Shown: one piece after another, positions 17,349 to 25,340 of the stretch
Layout: each line of letters starts with the position of its first letter
How positions within the stretch are numbered: position 1 is the first letter of the stretch
Assembly (NCBI GenBank): GCA_964631745.1
Contig: CAZVWV010000015.1
Span: 1-40,001, forward strand
Origin: CAZVWV01 sp964631745
Lineage (GTDB): Bacteria > Bdellovibrionota_C > UBA2361 > JBGSMV01
Direction of reading: 5' to 3'
DNA length: 40,001 nucleotides
Translations under genes and position numbers: made by a program
Notes under the pieces: model-generated
What the model saw: the letters and a program-made list of their open reading frames with translations, nothing else
Told to the model about the DNA's origin: nothing
Databases searched by the model: none

Positions 17349-17735
17349 CTAGTTCGCACCGACATCCAAATCGTCGGTGAAATCATCGCTAGCCCAATCA
17401 GCCGTAACCTGGTTCGAGACTCTACGGCCCTTGAATTTGCGCTTTGGCAAATTGATGCGATGGGTCTTAAAGCGTACTACAGACTCGTCCAGACGCAGTT
17501 GAAGCTGATAAGCATCAATGGAATCCGACTTGTCACTTTGAAACTCGTAGCATACGAAATGCCCGGATTTGAATCCGTTCATATTATAAGCGATCTCTTT
17601 ACGGCCCCAAGGCTTGGTTACGATGGCGCTACAGCCGGAACCCTCAAGCACCGTTTCAAATTTCTTAATAGCTTTCTTGAGTCCTTCGTCCTGGAGTGTG
17701 GGCTCAAAAATTACAATCGACTCGTAGTTTTTCAT
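17349..17735 (-). CDS. rpsF: 30S ribosomal protein bS6
   Basis: A 128-residue bS6 with the NYESIVIFEPTL start, the KPWGRKEIAY motif that contacts S18, and the LRLDESVVRFKTH strand. The acidic, Asp-rich C-terminal tail (DWASDDFTDDLDVG) is common in S6. The ATG at 17735 fits the family start; an in-frame GTG four codons upstream is possible. S6 pairs with S18 on the 30S platform, but rpsR is not next to it here. Confidence 0.94.
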   Translation of the reverse strand: MKNYESIVIFEPTLQDEGLKKAIKKFETVLEGSGCSAIVTKPWGRKEIAYNMNGFKSGHFVCYEFQSDKSDSIDAYQLQLRLDESVVRFKTHRINLPKRKFKGRRVSNQVTADWASDDFTDDLDVGAN

Positions 17736-17810
17736 ATTATCTAACACCTAATTTTTAGCGGGTGTAAGTGTAGAGAATACCGCGAAAAATGTCAAAAACG
17801 TAATTGCCCT

Positions 17811-18021
17811 GTAACCGTTCAGGGGGTAATAAAGTGTTAAAGGTCAGCTACTTAATTTGCGATAATTGTGCCACTTCGGGTGGAAAACCCTGATCGGGTT
17901 TACTGATTTTCTGAACGGTTACTTATTTCCACCCCCGATTTGAGTACAAATCGGCCCCTTAATAGGGGCCGTAGAGATCGACTGGTGGTTTGCGATCTCT
18001 GTACCCCACCTGAACGGTTAC
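17811..18021. mobile_element. IS66-like non-coding mini-element (MITE)
   Basis: Terminal inverted repeats GTAACCGTTCAG (17811-17822) and CTGAACGGTTAC (18010-18021) bound a 211-bp segment without genes. A third copy of the end lies at 17911-17922. The 8 flanking bases are ATTGCCCT on the left and ATTGCCCA on the right, a seven-of-eight target duplication. GTAA...TTAC ends with 8-bp duplications are typical of IS66-family elements. An internal hairpin lies at about 17951-17971. Confidence 0.65.
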
Positions 18022-18125
18022 ATTGCCCAAAAAGTAGGGGCGAAGCCCTCCATTGACCAATTACGCCCGCCGTAGCTCATTGAAACCATTGCCGATAATC
18101 GAAGTGGTGGGGCGAAAACCACTGC

Positions 18126-18326
18126 TGTCCGGTAAGACATTGTAATTGGGGTCTTTAACCACGGAGGTCACGGCGAACACGGAGAAAACATTGAGGATTT
18201 CTCTCTCCGTGACCTCCGTGTTCTCCGTGGTTAAATTCAAATCGCGAAAACTACAAATTCCTGTTTTCCCTTTTGAAATCAAGAAATTACAGCATCACCT
18301 CCACCTTTATACCGGACACGCATGGG
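18126..18326. repeat. 200-bp dispersed palindromic repeat, copy 2
   Basis: Same block as 2280-2479 in the same orientation, from TCCGGTAA to CCGGACACGCATGGG. It has the CACGGAG-type hairpin and the conserved AT-rich tail. The two copies lie 15.8 kb apart. Confidence 0.8.
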
Positions 18327-18336
18327 CGAAGGCGGG

Positions 18337-19881
18337 TTAGCTCAGGAGCAATAGCGAAAAAAGCCCGAAAAACATCGAAAAACTCATAAGCGACCAGGAC
18401 CCTTTCAGAGAAAACCCTAGGAGCTGGACAAAGGCCATCGCCAGGGAGATGCCCACTAAGGTTTCTGAACTAAAGATAGCCCAAGCCAATATCGGGGATA
18501 AGACCAAAGTGCACCGAATTAAGATGGACCAGCGCAAGTCCGCGGCAGCCGCCTCGATGTCAGTAAAAAGCAACCGAACCCAAAAGGCTGAGATGGCGAT
18601 CCCCAAGGACAATCCCAAGAGCACATGCGAGTTAAGCAACGTTAAATCCACGACTGCTTTCGAGACCACCAGAACTTCCGCGGATGCCGCAAATAGCGCC
18701 AACATAGTTAGCGCGCCAACGCCGGAGAGCGTTCCTGATAAAAAAGCACCGCTTGGGCTTTCATATTCAATAAATTCCTGGCGCATTACTGGATTTAAGA
18801 CGAGATTGTTGCCCGCCGTTAACACGCTTAGAGTGAGCGATCCAAACAGCGCGCCAAGTGCCGAACCGGAGAGAGCAGACACTGCCATCGAAAACAATCC
18901 GCCTTCAATCCCTCCCGTCCACTTAGAGATTAATAGAGTTAAGGCAAGCGCGGAGAATCCAATCCCCAGGACTGAGGCATACCGTTTTTTCTTGCCATGT
19001 TCACCGTCCAACACGAACTCCACGGATAACCCCATCAGAAGCGGAAAGGTTGCGCCGATGAGGGCCGAGACCCAATGCCAAAGGGTTAATCCAGGAAAGA
19101 AAATCGCATAGCCAAGAAGTGCGACTAGCAAGACTATGACAGCAAAAAGTGTTGAGTTCCTAAAAGCTTCCTGTGGCATTGTTTCAACCAAATATTTCAT
19201 GGCTTTGGCGCTCAAAATACAGCTCACAGTTCCTATGCCCCAAACTACAAGCGGAATAAGCAGAAACCAGCTGCGTTCAGTTGGATTCGCAATGGGCATG
19301 ATCAAGGCAATTTTGGCGAGACAAACCGAGGCAGTGATGCTTGCGATAACCGCATTAACTGGCTCAGGATAAGCGCCTCCTAACTCGCCAAATGTAAGAG
19401 AAGGCAAAAGCGCTGCAAAAGTGGCGCCTAGCGCGAAGCCCATCATGATCTCGATCAAAGCTGTGGGATCAAACCAGAGAGAGGCTAAGGACATAAGTGC
19501 TAGACTTAATGCGGCTAAAAGATAGGCGGGAATGGTGGCCTGTTGAAAACGGAGGAGTAACGCGTTCCCTTCTGGAAAGCTCTCCCGCAGCAGCGCTTCA
19601 CCCCGCCTTCGTGACAGTCCAAGGTATTTACTAACGCCCGTACAGGTTGCCCCAACGACCAAGGCCAAAGCCGTACGAAAACTCAAACTCGACCAGATTA
19701 ATAAAAACAAGACACAGGTGGTTAGAGCCAGTATTACGATCTCGGTCTTCAGTGTCCGGCTCAACTGCTGATTAGGCTCCGGAACTTTTTCTTGAGGGAG
19801 CGTGGCGGCCTGACCCATGCGCCAGGCCATCAGACCTGAGAATATTGCGATAAGTAATATTAGTGAGGCAATCATAGGCAC
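18337..19881 (-). CDS. Polytopic membrane protein, possible inactive H+-pyrophosphatase homologue
   Basis: A 514-residue integral membrane protein with about 13-16 hydrophobic helices. Several stretches resemble membrane pyrophosphatases (HppA): SFRTALALVVGATCTGVSKY corresponds to the GAxLSxLAGYxGM region, and about 80 residues later MMGFALGATFAALLPSLTFG corresponds to the GxALGxSxIxLFARxGGGI helix. In HppA the latter leads into the pyrophosphate-binding DNVGDNVGDCAGMGAD motif. Here that Asp-rich region is absent (VNAVIASITASVCLAKIAL instead), as are the C-terminal Asp/Lys motifs, so pumping is unlikely. The relationship is my inference; a plain unknown transporter remains possible. It lies 31 bases after the pth frame. 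Confidence 0.5.
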   Translation of the reverse strand: MPMIASLILLIAIFSGLMAWRMGQAATLPQEKVPEPNQQLSRTLKTEIVILALTTCVLFLLIWSSLSFRTALALVVGATCTGVSKYLGLSRRRGEALLRESFPEGNALLLRFQQATIPAYLLAALSLALMSLASLWFDPTALIEIMMGFALGATFAALLPSLTFGELGGAYPEPVNAVIASITASVCLAKIALIMPIANPTERSWFLLIPLVVWGIGTVSCILSAKAMKYLVETMPQEAFRNSTLFAVIVLLVALLGYAIFFPGLTLWHWVSALIGATFPLLMGLSVEFVLDGEHGKKKRYASVLGIGFSALALTLLISKWTGGIEGGLFSMAVSALSGSALGALFGSLTLSVLTAGNNLVLNPVMRQEFIEYESPSGAFLSGTLSGVGALTMLALFAASAEVLVVSKAVVDLTLLNSHVLLGLSLGIAISAFWVRLLFTDIEAAAADLRWSILIRCTLVLSPILAWAIFSSETLVGISLAMAFVQLLGFSLKGSWSLMSFSMFFGLFSLLLLS

Positions 19882-19912
19882 GCTGCAGTTAACAGAATAA
19901 ACAATTTACAGA

Positions 19913-20500
19913 CTAACAATTGAACAAGTTCTGCGCCCGCTTTAATCCTTCGGCTACCAACTTCTCTAAGGCCTGAACACTGCGTTGGAGTATCCCATCA
20001 ATCAGCTGGCGCTCTTCTTTTGTGAATTTGCCCAAAACGTAACTGCTGACCGCGTCTTCGGACTCAGTATTGATAGGCCTGCCGATTCCAATTTTCACCC
20101 TCGCAAAATCTTTGCTGCCCAACGATTCGACGATGGAACGAATACCGTTATGCCCACCGTCCCCGCCCCCGAACTTAAGACGCAGCGCTCCTAAATTGAG
20201 ATCCAGGTCATCATGACACACCGCCATCTCTGGCGTGGGCACCTTGTAATAAGCAAGCAGGGATTGAATCGGCAGGCCGCTCAAATTCATGAACTTGATC
20301 GGCATGATAAGCAATACAGGATCGTTGCCAAACTAAATTTCACAAATTTCAGCTCCTTCACGAACCCGCCATGAGGCCGAGGGCGCATGTTGGCGCGCTA
20401 ATAAATCAAGCGTTTCAAAGCCAGCGTTGTGACGAGTGCCGCCATATTTAGCGCCCGGGTTGCCGAGTCCGGCTATAACTCGAATTTTCGAATCTGACAT
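19913..20500 (-). pseudogene. pth: Peptidyl-tRNA hydrolase gene interrupted by one in-frame TAG
   Basis: From ATG at 20498-20500 to the stop at 19913 the frame reads as a complete 195-codon Pth except for TAG at codon 56 (20333-20335). Residues equivalent to the E. coli active site all survive with a constant offset of four: Asn14, His24, Met71, Asn72, Asp97 and Asn118 (GLGNPG, TRHNAGFE, FMNLSG, CHDDLD, GGGDGGHNG). Pth recycles peptidyl-tRNA dropped from ribosomes and is normally essential. Possible explanations are a base error, a real nonsense mutation, readthrough, or two fragments made by reinitiation (TTG at 20314 is in frame). Nearby genes use TAG as a normal stop. The position between rplY and rpsF is the conserved one for pth. 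Confidence 0.9.
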
Positions 20501-20570
20501 AGCTTTAGAAAGAGATTAGCAGCAAATTGGGTTTGGTCCAAGGGCGCGGATTTGAATGCGTTTTCTACGA

Positions 20571-22043
20571 TCATCGAAAAATTTGACTATTGGTCAGTAT
20601 GATATCGAAGTACCCCGAAACGGCAAGCGCTGAGCTCACGCCATTTGGAGCAATCAGTATCTTTTGTATCGAGTACTTAGACCTGTTTGGGATCTTGCTT
20701 AATTTTATTTGAAATTCGCGTATTACCTCGGTAGAAATCGGGGTCATACTGAATTTCATTTCGCAGATTGAGGTAGTCCGGTCCGATCTCGAATATATCA
20801 AATCGACTTGCACACCGCTTTCCCTACTTCGATAAGAGCCAAAGGATTCCACCAAATCGCCAAATCCCATAAGGTTCGCGAAGTAAATGGCATTATTCAG
20901 AACATAATTTTCAAAAGCCAAGCCGAGCCAACCGTTGAGCTGTGTCCTAAGTCGCCCGTTCACTATTCCTCTGCCACCTCCAGCTTTGATGATATTCATG
21001 TTTGGCAAAACAAAGTGGGTATAAAAGTTTAGAAATTCATCCGAGACACGATACTGCATTTTTTTGGTCGAATTGTTCTGGTAACAATAATTTGGACGAA
21101 TAAATTCAGCCAGTTCGAGATTCTCAAGATAGGCTTTTACACCTCCGCTTGATTTCATACGGATCGCCTGAGAAATTTCAGCTAAGGTCAAGGGCTTCTT
21201 CTGCAAGATTTTTATAATATGGAGGTAGGTTTGAGGCTCTTTAAAATGAACACTAAAGATCTTTTCATATTCCTCTAAATACAAGGAATTCACTCGAAAA
21301 AAAAGCTTTTCCAAATTTTGTTCGAATGAGCTAGAGGGGCTCAGATCGAGTAAATATTTGGGGACGCCCCCATAAACCATTATGGATTTAAGAATCTCCT
21401 CATCGCTCTTCGACTTGGGAAAAAAATGTTTGCAATTCGAAACGGATAATTTCCTAACCGGCAATTCGAGTGTTATTCGTCCGTAAAGTGCCTTGGAGCG
21501 GATTACTTTTTTCACCATAAACGACGCGATCGATCCGCACAGTATTAAGATCATGTTATTTTGCTGCCAATAGTTGTCCCAATAATACTTGATTAGTGAG
21601 ACTAATTTTGTTTGAGCAGCTGCCATCCATTGAAACTCATCGAAAGCTATTACAGATTTCTCTTTTTTCTGTGCGCTCAAATGGGTCAAATATTCGAAGA
21701 GCTGCGACCAGTCTTGAAACTGTGCTTGTTTAAGAAGTGGATCATCGACCTGGGCTCTTAATTGGTCCGTAAAATGCTTGATTTGGATTGGTGTGCGCTG
21801 CTTCTCTAAGCCTTCGAATGTGAGGCATAGCGGGCCTGCGCTCTGTGAATTTTTATTTGTTGTCTTACTTGTTTTCTCGGTGCTTGCTCTTTCTCTCTTC
21901 AGGGACTGTAAGAAAGCCCGAATGATGGCGCTCTTGCCAACTCTACGGCGGCCGTAAATTACGACCAATTCACTTTTGCGCGATTTAAGCTTCTCCCGTA
22001 GCTCCGATATTTCGAGATCTCTGCCTTGTAGTATATTCCGCAT
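20571..22043 (-). CDS. AAA+ ATPase with winged helix and DUF234/PD-(D/E)XK-like C-terminus
   Basis: A 490-residue archaeal-type ATPase. Walker A is GRRRVGKS (31-38), Walker B VIAFDEFQWM (Asp135, Glu136), sensor-1-like ILCGS (168-171). A winged-helix segment (about 275-320, TLAEISQAIRMKSSGGVKAYL) precedes a DUF234-like domain with a nuclease-like constellation: Glu378 (LAFENYV), Asp414 (QVDLIYS), Glu428-x-Lys430 (CEMKF). Such proteins are widespread and poorly understood. The gene is wedged between rplY and pth, which are usually adjacent, so it looks inserted. The ATG lies inside a 33-bp palindrome, with no ribosome-binding site and a TATAAA box ending 6 bases before it. Confidence 0.85.
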   Translation of the reverse strand: MRNILQGRDLEISELREKLKSRKSELVVIYGRRRVGKSAIIRAFLQSLKRERASTEKTSKTTNKNSQSAGPLCLTFEGLEKQRTPIQIKHFTDQLRAQVDDPLLKQAQFQDWSQLFEYLTHLSAQKKEKSVIAFDEFQWMAAAQTKLVSLIKYYWDNYWQQNNMILILCGSIASFMVKKVIRSKALYGRITLELPVRKLSVSNCKHFFPKSKSDEEILKSIMVYGGVPKYLLDLSPSSSFEQNLEKLFFRVNSLYLEEYEKIFSVHFKEPQTYLHIIKILQKKPLTLAEISQAIRMKSSGGVKAYLENLELAEFIRPNYCYQNNSTKKMQYRVSDEFLNFYTHFVLPNMNIIKAGGGRGIVNGRLRTQLNGWLGLAFENYVLNNAIYFANLMGFGDLVESFGSYRSRESGVQVDLIYSRSDRTTSICEMKFSMTPISTEVIREFQIKLSKIPNRSKYSIQKILIAPNGVSSALAVSGYFDIILTNSQIFR

Positions 22044-22128
22044 AAATAGTTTATATAACTATCTATGCGGAATCTGCAATAAATTATCGAGCATTCCGCA
22101 TAAATAGTTGTCATAACTATCTATGCGG
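22038..22128 (-). promoter_or_regulatory. Two 33-bp palindromes covering the promoter and start codon of the ATPase gene
   Basis: Inverted repeats CCGCATAAATAGTT...AACTATCTATGCGG occur at 22038-22070 and 22096-22128, 58 bases apart and nearly identical. The first contains the ATPase start codon (22041-22043) and a TATAAA box (22050-22055, minus strand). TTGCAG lies 18 bases further upstream. This would start transcription at or next to the A of the ATG, i.e. a leaderless mRNA. Two palindromic sites suggest an operator. Confidence 0.65.
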
Positions 22129-22258
22129 GTCAATACAATCGGTGCTCTAACGTTCTAGTCAGGTGAAGGCTCAAGCCCAGCGCATTAGCTCTAGTGCACT
22201 GGTCCCAAAGCGCTACTCTCGCTTTGATAGCGGAAAGGGGTGGGGCAAAAAAGCAACC

Positions 22259-22969
22259 CTACTTTTTAGCAGCAGGAGCAGCACCCTTGGCTGCGCCAGC
22301 AGCGGCAGGCGCAGCGGCGGCACCTTCCGTCCCCGCGGCAGCAGCGCCCGCGGCGGCAGCTTCTCCTTCAGCAGGAGCGGCTGTTTCAGCTGACTTCTCT
22401 TCTTCGGCCTTCGGTACGGCCACGCTCACAATGGTTTCATGCGCGTCATCTACAAGCTTGACACCATCGGGCATCTTTACGTCGGAAGCGTGATAACTGT
22501 CATTAACATCTAGCGTGGAGATGTCGAGTACGATTTCGTCCGGGATCATGCGGGGCAAGCAGCGCACCGCCAAGTCGTGGAAAAATGCGGTGAGAATACC
22601 GCCATTCAACTTCACACCGATCGGTTCGCCAGTAAGCACGAGCGGCACTCGCACTGTAATCTCTTCGTTCTCCTTCAAGGCTTGAAAATCAACATGCATC
22701 AAATATCCTTTGATGCCGTGCTTTTGAATATCCTTGACGATCACGGTCTTGCCGTTGATTTCGGTGTCAGTCGAATTTAATGTGAACACCTGCGAGCTAC
22801 GTGACTGCTTAGCCAGTCTCGTGAAATCTTTGGCTGAAATCAGGAGAGGGATGGTCTTCTCGTTATGCGAATAAACCACAGAAGGGATCAAACCCTGGTT
22901 ACGGAAGCGGCGATTGGCCGTTGCGCCTGTCTCGGATCTACGTTGGGCCTCAAAACTTACTATTTGCAC
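22259..22969 (-). CDS. rplY: 50S ribosomal protein bL25, TL5/CTC form
   Basis: This is a 236-residue protein of the long bL25 (CTC/TL5) type: the N-terminal 5S-rRNA-binding domain (SFEAQRRSETGATANRRFRNQGLIP is at residues 4-28), then the C-terminal TL5 beta domain (LHVDFQ-like MHVDFQALKENEEITVRVPLVL, VRCLPRMIPDEIVLDIS). An Ala-rich, charged tail of about 50 residues ends in Lys-Lys. GTG start with AAGGAAC upstream. It follows prs, from which it is separated by the small inverted-repeat element, as in other deltaproteobacterial-type operons (prs, rplY, pth). Confidence 0.93.
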   Translation of the reverse strand: MQIVSFEAQRRSETGATANRRFRNQGLIPSVVYSHNEKTIPLLISAKDFTRLAKQSRSSQVFTLNSTDTEINGKTVIVKDIQKHGIKGYLMHVDFQALKENEEITVRVPLVLTGEPIGVKLNGGILTAFFHDLAVRCLPRMIPDEIVLDISTLDVNDSYHASDVKMPDGVKLVDDAHETIVSVAVPKAEEEKSAETAAPAEGEAAAAGAAAAGTEGAAAAPAAAGAAKGAAPAAKK

Positions 22970-23030
22970 GGTTAAAGTTCCTTAAAAAAATTCGGCATGG
23001 TAGGAAACCATAAAAGCTAAGAAAAGTAAA

Positions 23031-23202
23031 GGTTACGGTCTACCCGTAACCGTTCACACCCTTGCTGTACAGGAAGCTGAGCGAACTGGTAAAGGCGCGA
23101 TTTTGCTGGGCAACAGGCACAGTGCACAAACACAGCAAGCACGTGGCGGTGGGAAAATTCCCAGCAAAATCGCGGCCTCCACAAAGAGAGGTGAACGGTT
23201 AC
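23031..23202. mobile_element. Inverted-repeat mini-element between prs and rplY
   Basis: Ends GTAACCGTTCAC (23046-23057) and GTGAACGGTTAC (23191-23202) match the ends of the element at 17811-18021. Inside is a perfect 15-bp inverted repeat, CGCGATTTTGCTGGG (23096-23110) with CCCAGCAAAATCGCG (23160-23174). Just outside the left end GGTTACGG (23031-23038) and CCGTAACC (23044-23051) form a hairpin. No clear target duplication is seen. There is no coding capacity. Confidence 0.6.
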
Positions 23203-23242
23203 GGCCCGCCCAGTTTGGCCCTAGAAAGAGCTTTTATATCTG

Positions 23243-24187
23243 CTACTTAAACAAGCTACTAATCGAATCTTCCGAGTGAATTCTGCGGATAGCTTCGGCA
23301 AATATCGGAGCCACCGAGAGCTTGCTGACTTTATCGCAGTTAAAAGAGCGGGGCACGTTGATGGTATCGGTAATAATTACCTCGTCAAAAACGGATTTGG
23401 TAATGGCTTCGTCGGAATTACCTGAGAAGACTCCATGCACGCAACAAGCTATGACCTTGCTGGCGCCCGCTTTAAGCAGGGTGTCACCGGCTTTGATGAG
23501 CGTGCCGCCGGTGTCGATCATGTCATCCACAATCACGCAGAGTTTTCCCTTCACGTCCCCGACTACATTCATCTCGGCGATCTGATTTGGACCGGATCGG
23601 CGTTTGTCAATTACAGCTAAAGGAGCGTCGTCTAAGCGGGTTGCAAAAAGTCGGGCGCGTTCGACTCCGCCCGCATCGGGCGAGACAATCGTGATGCCTT
23701 TCGTGCCGTAGCGTTCGCGCACATAAGGTAACATTATCGGTAGTGCGTTTAGATTATCGACCGGTATATCAAAGAATCCTTGAATCTGGCCTGAGTGCAG
23801 GTCCATTGCTAATACGCGATTGGCACCGGCTGTGGCGATCAAGTTCGCCACTAACTTGGCTGTGATCGGCACCCTCGCTTTAATCTTGCGGTCTTGGCGG
23901 GCATAGCCAAAATACGGCAGCACCGCCGTCACTCGCCAAGCGCTCGATCTGCGAAAGGCATCCAGCGCTATTAAAAGTTCCATCAGATGGTCATTGCCTG
24001 GGCTCGAGGTGCTTTGCACGTAAAACACATCTCGGCCACGAACATTTTCGTTAATTTCAACTGAAAGTTCGCCGTCGCTGAATCGCAACACTTCCAGCCG
24101 ACCGATGTCGACCCCCAGCGATTCACAGATCGCGCCAGTTAGTTTTGGGTTAGAACGCCCCGAAAATACTAGAACCTGATTAGTCAC
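23243..24187 (-). CDS. prs: Ribose-phosphate pyrophosphokinase
   Basis: This 314-residue PRPP synthetase transfers pyrophosphate from ATP to ribose 5-phosphate for nucleotide, His and Trp synthesis. Motifs: FSDGELSVEINENVRG near the N-terminus, YFGYARQDRK (flexible loop region), cation site DLHSGQIQGFFD (Asp129, His131), VSPDAGGVERAR, and the PRPP loop VIVDDMIDTGGTL. Length is standard. GTG start. It stands between tRNA-Gln and rplY on the minus strand, in a conserved order. Confidence 0.96.
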   Translation of the reverse strand: MTNQVLVFSGRSNPKLTGAICESLGVDIGRLEVLRFSDGELSVEINENVRGRDVFYVQSTSSPGNDHLMELLIALDAFRRSSAWRVTAVLPYFGYARQDRKIKARVPITAKLVANLIATAGANRVLAMDLHSGQIQGFFDIPVDNLNALPIMLPYVRERYGTKGITIVSPDAGGVERARLFATRLDDAPLAVIDKRRSGPNQIAEMNVVGDVKGKLCVIVDDMIDTGGTLIKAGDTLLKAGASKVIACCVHGVFSGNSDEAITKSVFDEVIITDTINVPRSFNCDKVSKLSVAPIFAEAIRRIHSEDSISSLFK

Positions 24188-24268
24188 GGTATATACTCGC
24201 AGTTTAACATTACACCTCTAGCTACTCAAACTGAATTAACCACTCCGAATTAATCAGCTTGAATAAAA

Positions 24269-24340
24269 TTGCCCGGGTAGGATTCGAACCTACGGATACC
24301 AGAGTCAAAGTCTGGTGCCTTACCACTTGGCGACCGGGCA
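24269..24340 (-). tRNA. tRNA-Gln (anticodon UUG)
   Basis: Cloverleaf on the minus strand: acceptor TGCCCGG with CCGGGCA, anticodon arm CCAGA-CTTTGAC-TCTGG with anticodon TTG, T arm GTAGG-TTCGAAT-CCTAC. Discriminator A; CCA is not encoded. The first pair is U1-A72, the identity element bacterial GatCAB uses to recognise tRNA(Gln). It lies between ispE and prs. Confidence 0.96.
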
Positions 24341-24367
24341 GCAGATATTCGTTAGAGCTTGGATGGG

Positions 24368-25267
24368 TCAATTTACAACAGTTACAGGAATAGGCAAGAA
24401 ACTAGTTTTATACGGCTTTATTTCGGCCTTTCCAACATAAATAGCGGGCGGCGGCGTACGTTGGTCCTCGGGTATGGCAAATAGCGTAGCGCCGCTCCCG
24501 CTCAAACCGGCTTTCATGCCGGGGGTCTTCCTGAGTTGCGAGAGGGCCTCGATCAGTTCGGGGCGATAATCCTTTAAGGAAGATTCAAGATCGTTCTCAA
24601 TCAAATTCATATAAAAGTTGGAATTTTCGGGAGTAAGCGAGTGATCTGGTCCGCTAGATCGTAGCTTCTCCCGATGAATCTTAAAGATCACCGCGGTTGG
24701 AATCTTAATCTGGGAAAGATAGAGATACACCGCCCGGCCTGAGATCTGACTCGGGTCTAATTCGGTTATTCTCTCCCCTATTCCCTTTACGATGGAGAAT
24801 CCCGAACTCAAAAAAAATGGCACGTCGGCGCCGAGCTTAAGCGCCATCTCGCGGAAGCGTGGGGCAAACTGCTCGGGAAGTTCGCGAGCGAAAACTGCCT
24901 GCAAAACCCTAAGCACCGCAGCGGCATCGGAGCTGCCTCCACCTAGACCGGCTCCAAGCGGAATAGATTTACGCAGGTGGATTTTTAGGCCGAAATTAAA
25001 GCCAAATTCCTGAGAAAATAATCGTGCTGCTTTGAAGGCTAGGTTCAGGGCGGGATCAAGCAGCTCATTTTGATCATCGCCAAACCCCGGGGTGTGATAA
25101 TCTGTTACCAGTTCAATCTCGTTCCCTGCCTTGAACTCGAATGCGAGTTCGTCTGCAAATTCCAGGCTGGCGTTTAACATGCTTAATAGATGATATCCGT
25201 CATCTCGCCGACCCTCGACTTTCAGTCTAAGATTAATCTTTGCGGGCGCTTTGCAGGTTATTCGCAT
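24368..25267 (-). CDS. ispE: 4-diphosphocytidyl-2-C-methyl-D-erythritol kinase
   Basis: A 299-residue GHMP kinase of the non-mevalonate (MEP) isoprenoid pathway; it phosphorylates the 2-hydroxyl of CDP-methylerythritol. Catalytic Lys10 is in APAKINLRL, Asp148 in LGADVPFFL. The ATP-binding glycine-rich loop is PLGAGLGGGSSDAAA (103-117). The GMKAGLSGSGATLFA motif is near the C-terminus. The start ATG is at 25265-25267. It is first of the minus-strand block that continues into tRNA-Gln and prs, and divergent from the inositol phosphatase gene with 73 bases between them. Confidence 0.94.
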   Translation of the reverse strand: MRITCKAPAKINLRLKVEGRRDDGYHLLSMLNASLEFADELAFEFKAGNEIELVTDYHTPGFGDDQNELLDPALNLAFKAARLFSQEFGFNFGLKIHLRKSIPLGAGLGGGSSDAAAVLRVLQAVFARELPEQFAPRFREMALKLGADVPFFLSSGFSIVKGIGERITELDPSQISGRAVYLYLSQIKIPTAVIFKIHREKLRSSGPDHSLTPENSNFYMNLIENDLESSLKDYRPELIEALSQLRKTPGMKAGLSGSGATLFAIPEDQRTPPPAIYVGKAEIKPYKTSFLPIPVTVVN

Positions 25268-25340
25268 TTAGATTGAACATTAAAACTAGCCCGGGCTTGC
25301 AATTCCCAAGCAATTACCTAGCTTCTATTACAAGCAAGCT

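Larger units (their letters stand above)
17736..18336. other. Repeat-packed gap between rpsF and the membrane-protein gene
   Basis: About 600 bases with no supported gene. It holds the mini-element (17811-18021), the dispersed palindromic repeat copy 2 (18126-18326) and, close to rpsF, presumably the promoter of the rpsF-rplI operon. Confidence 0.6.

Noticed and set aside
18061..18282. Open frame reading LNLTTENTEVTEREIL, and its twin at 2229-2435
   Set aside because: Both are translations of the CACGGAG palindromic repeat, in the same orientation in both copies, with no ribosome-binding site. This peptide type is a common annotation artefact.
20333..20335. Reassignment of TAG to an amino acid across the genome
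   Set aside because: gatC, gatB, the foldase and the J-domain gene all end in TAG at normal family lengths, so TAG is a working stop codon here.
22038..22128. CRISPR-like array (two 33-bp palindromic repeats with a 25-bp gap)
   Set aside because: Only two units exist, one of them overlaps a start codon and -10 box, and there are no cas genes; operator sites explain it better.
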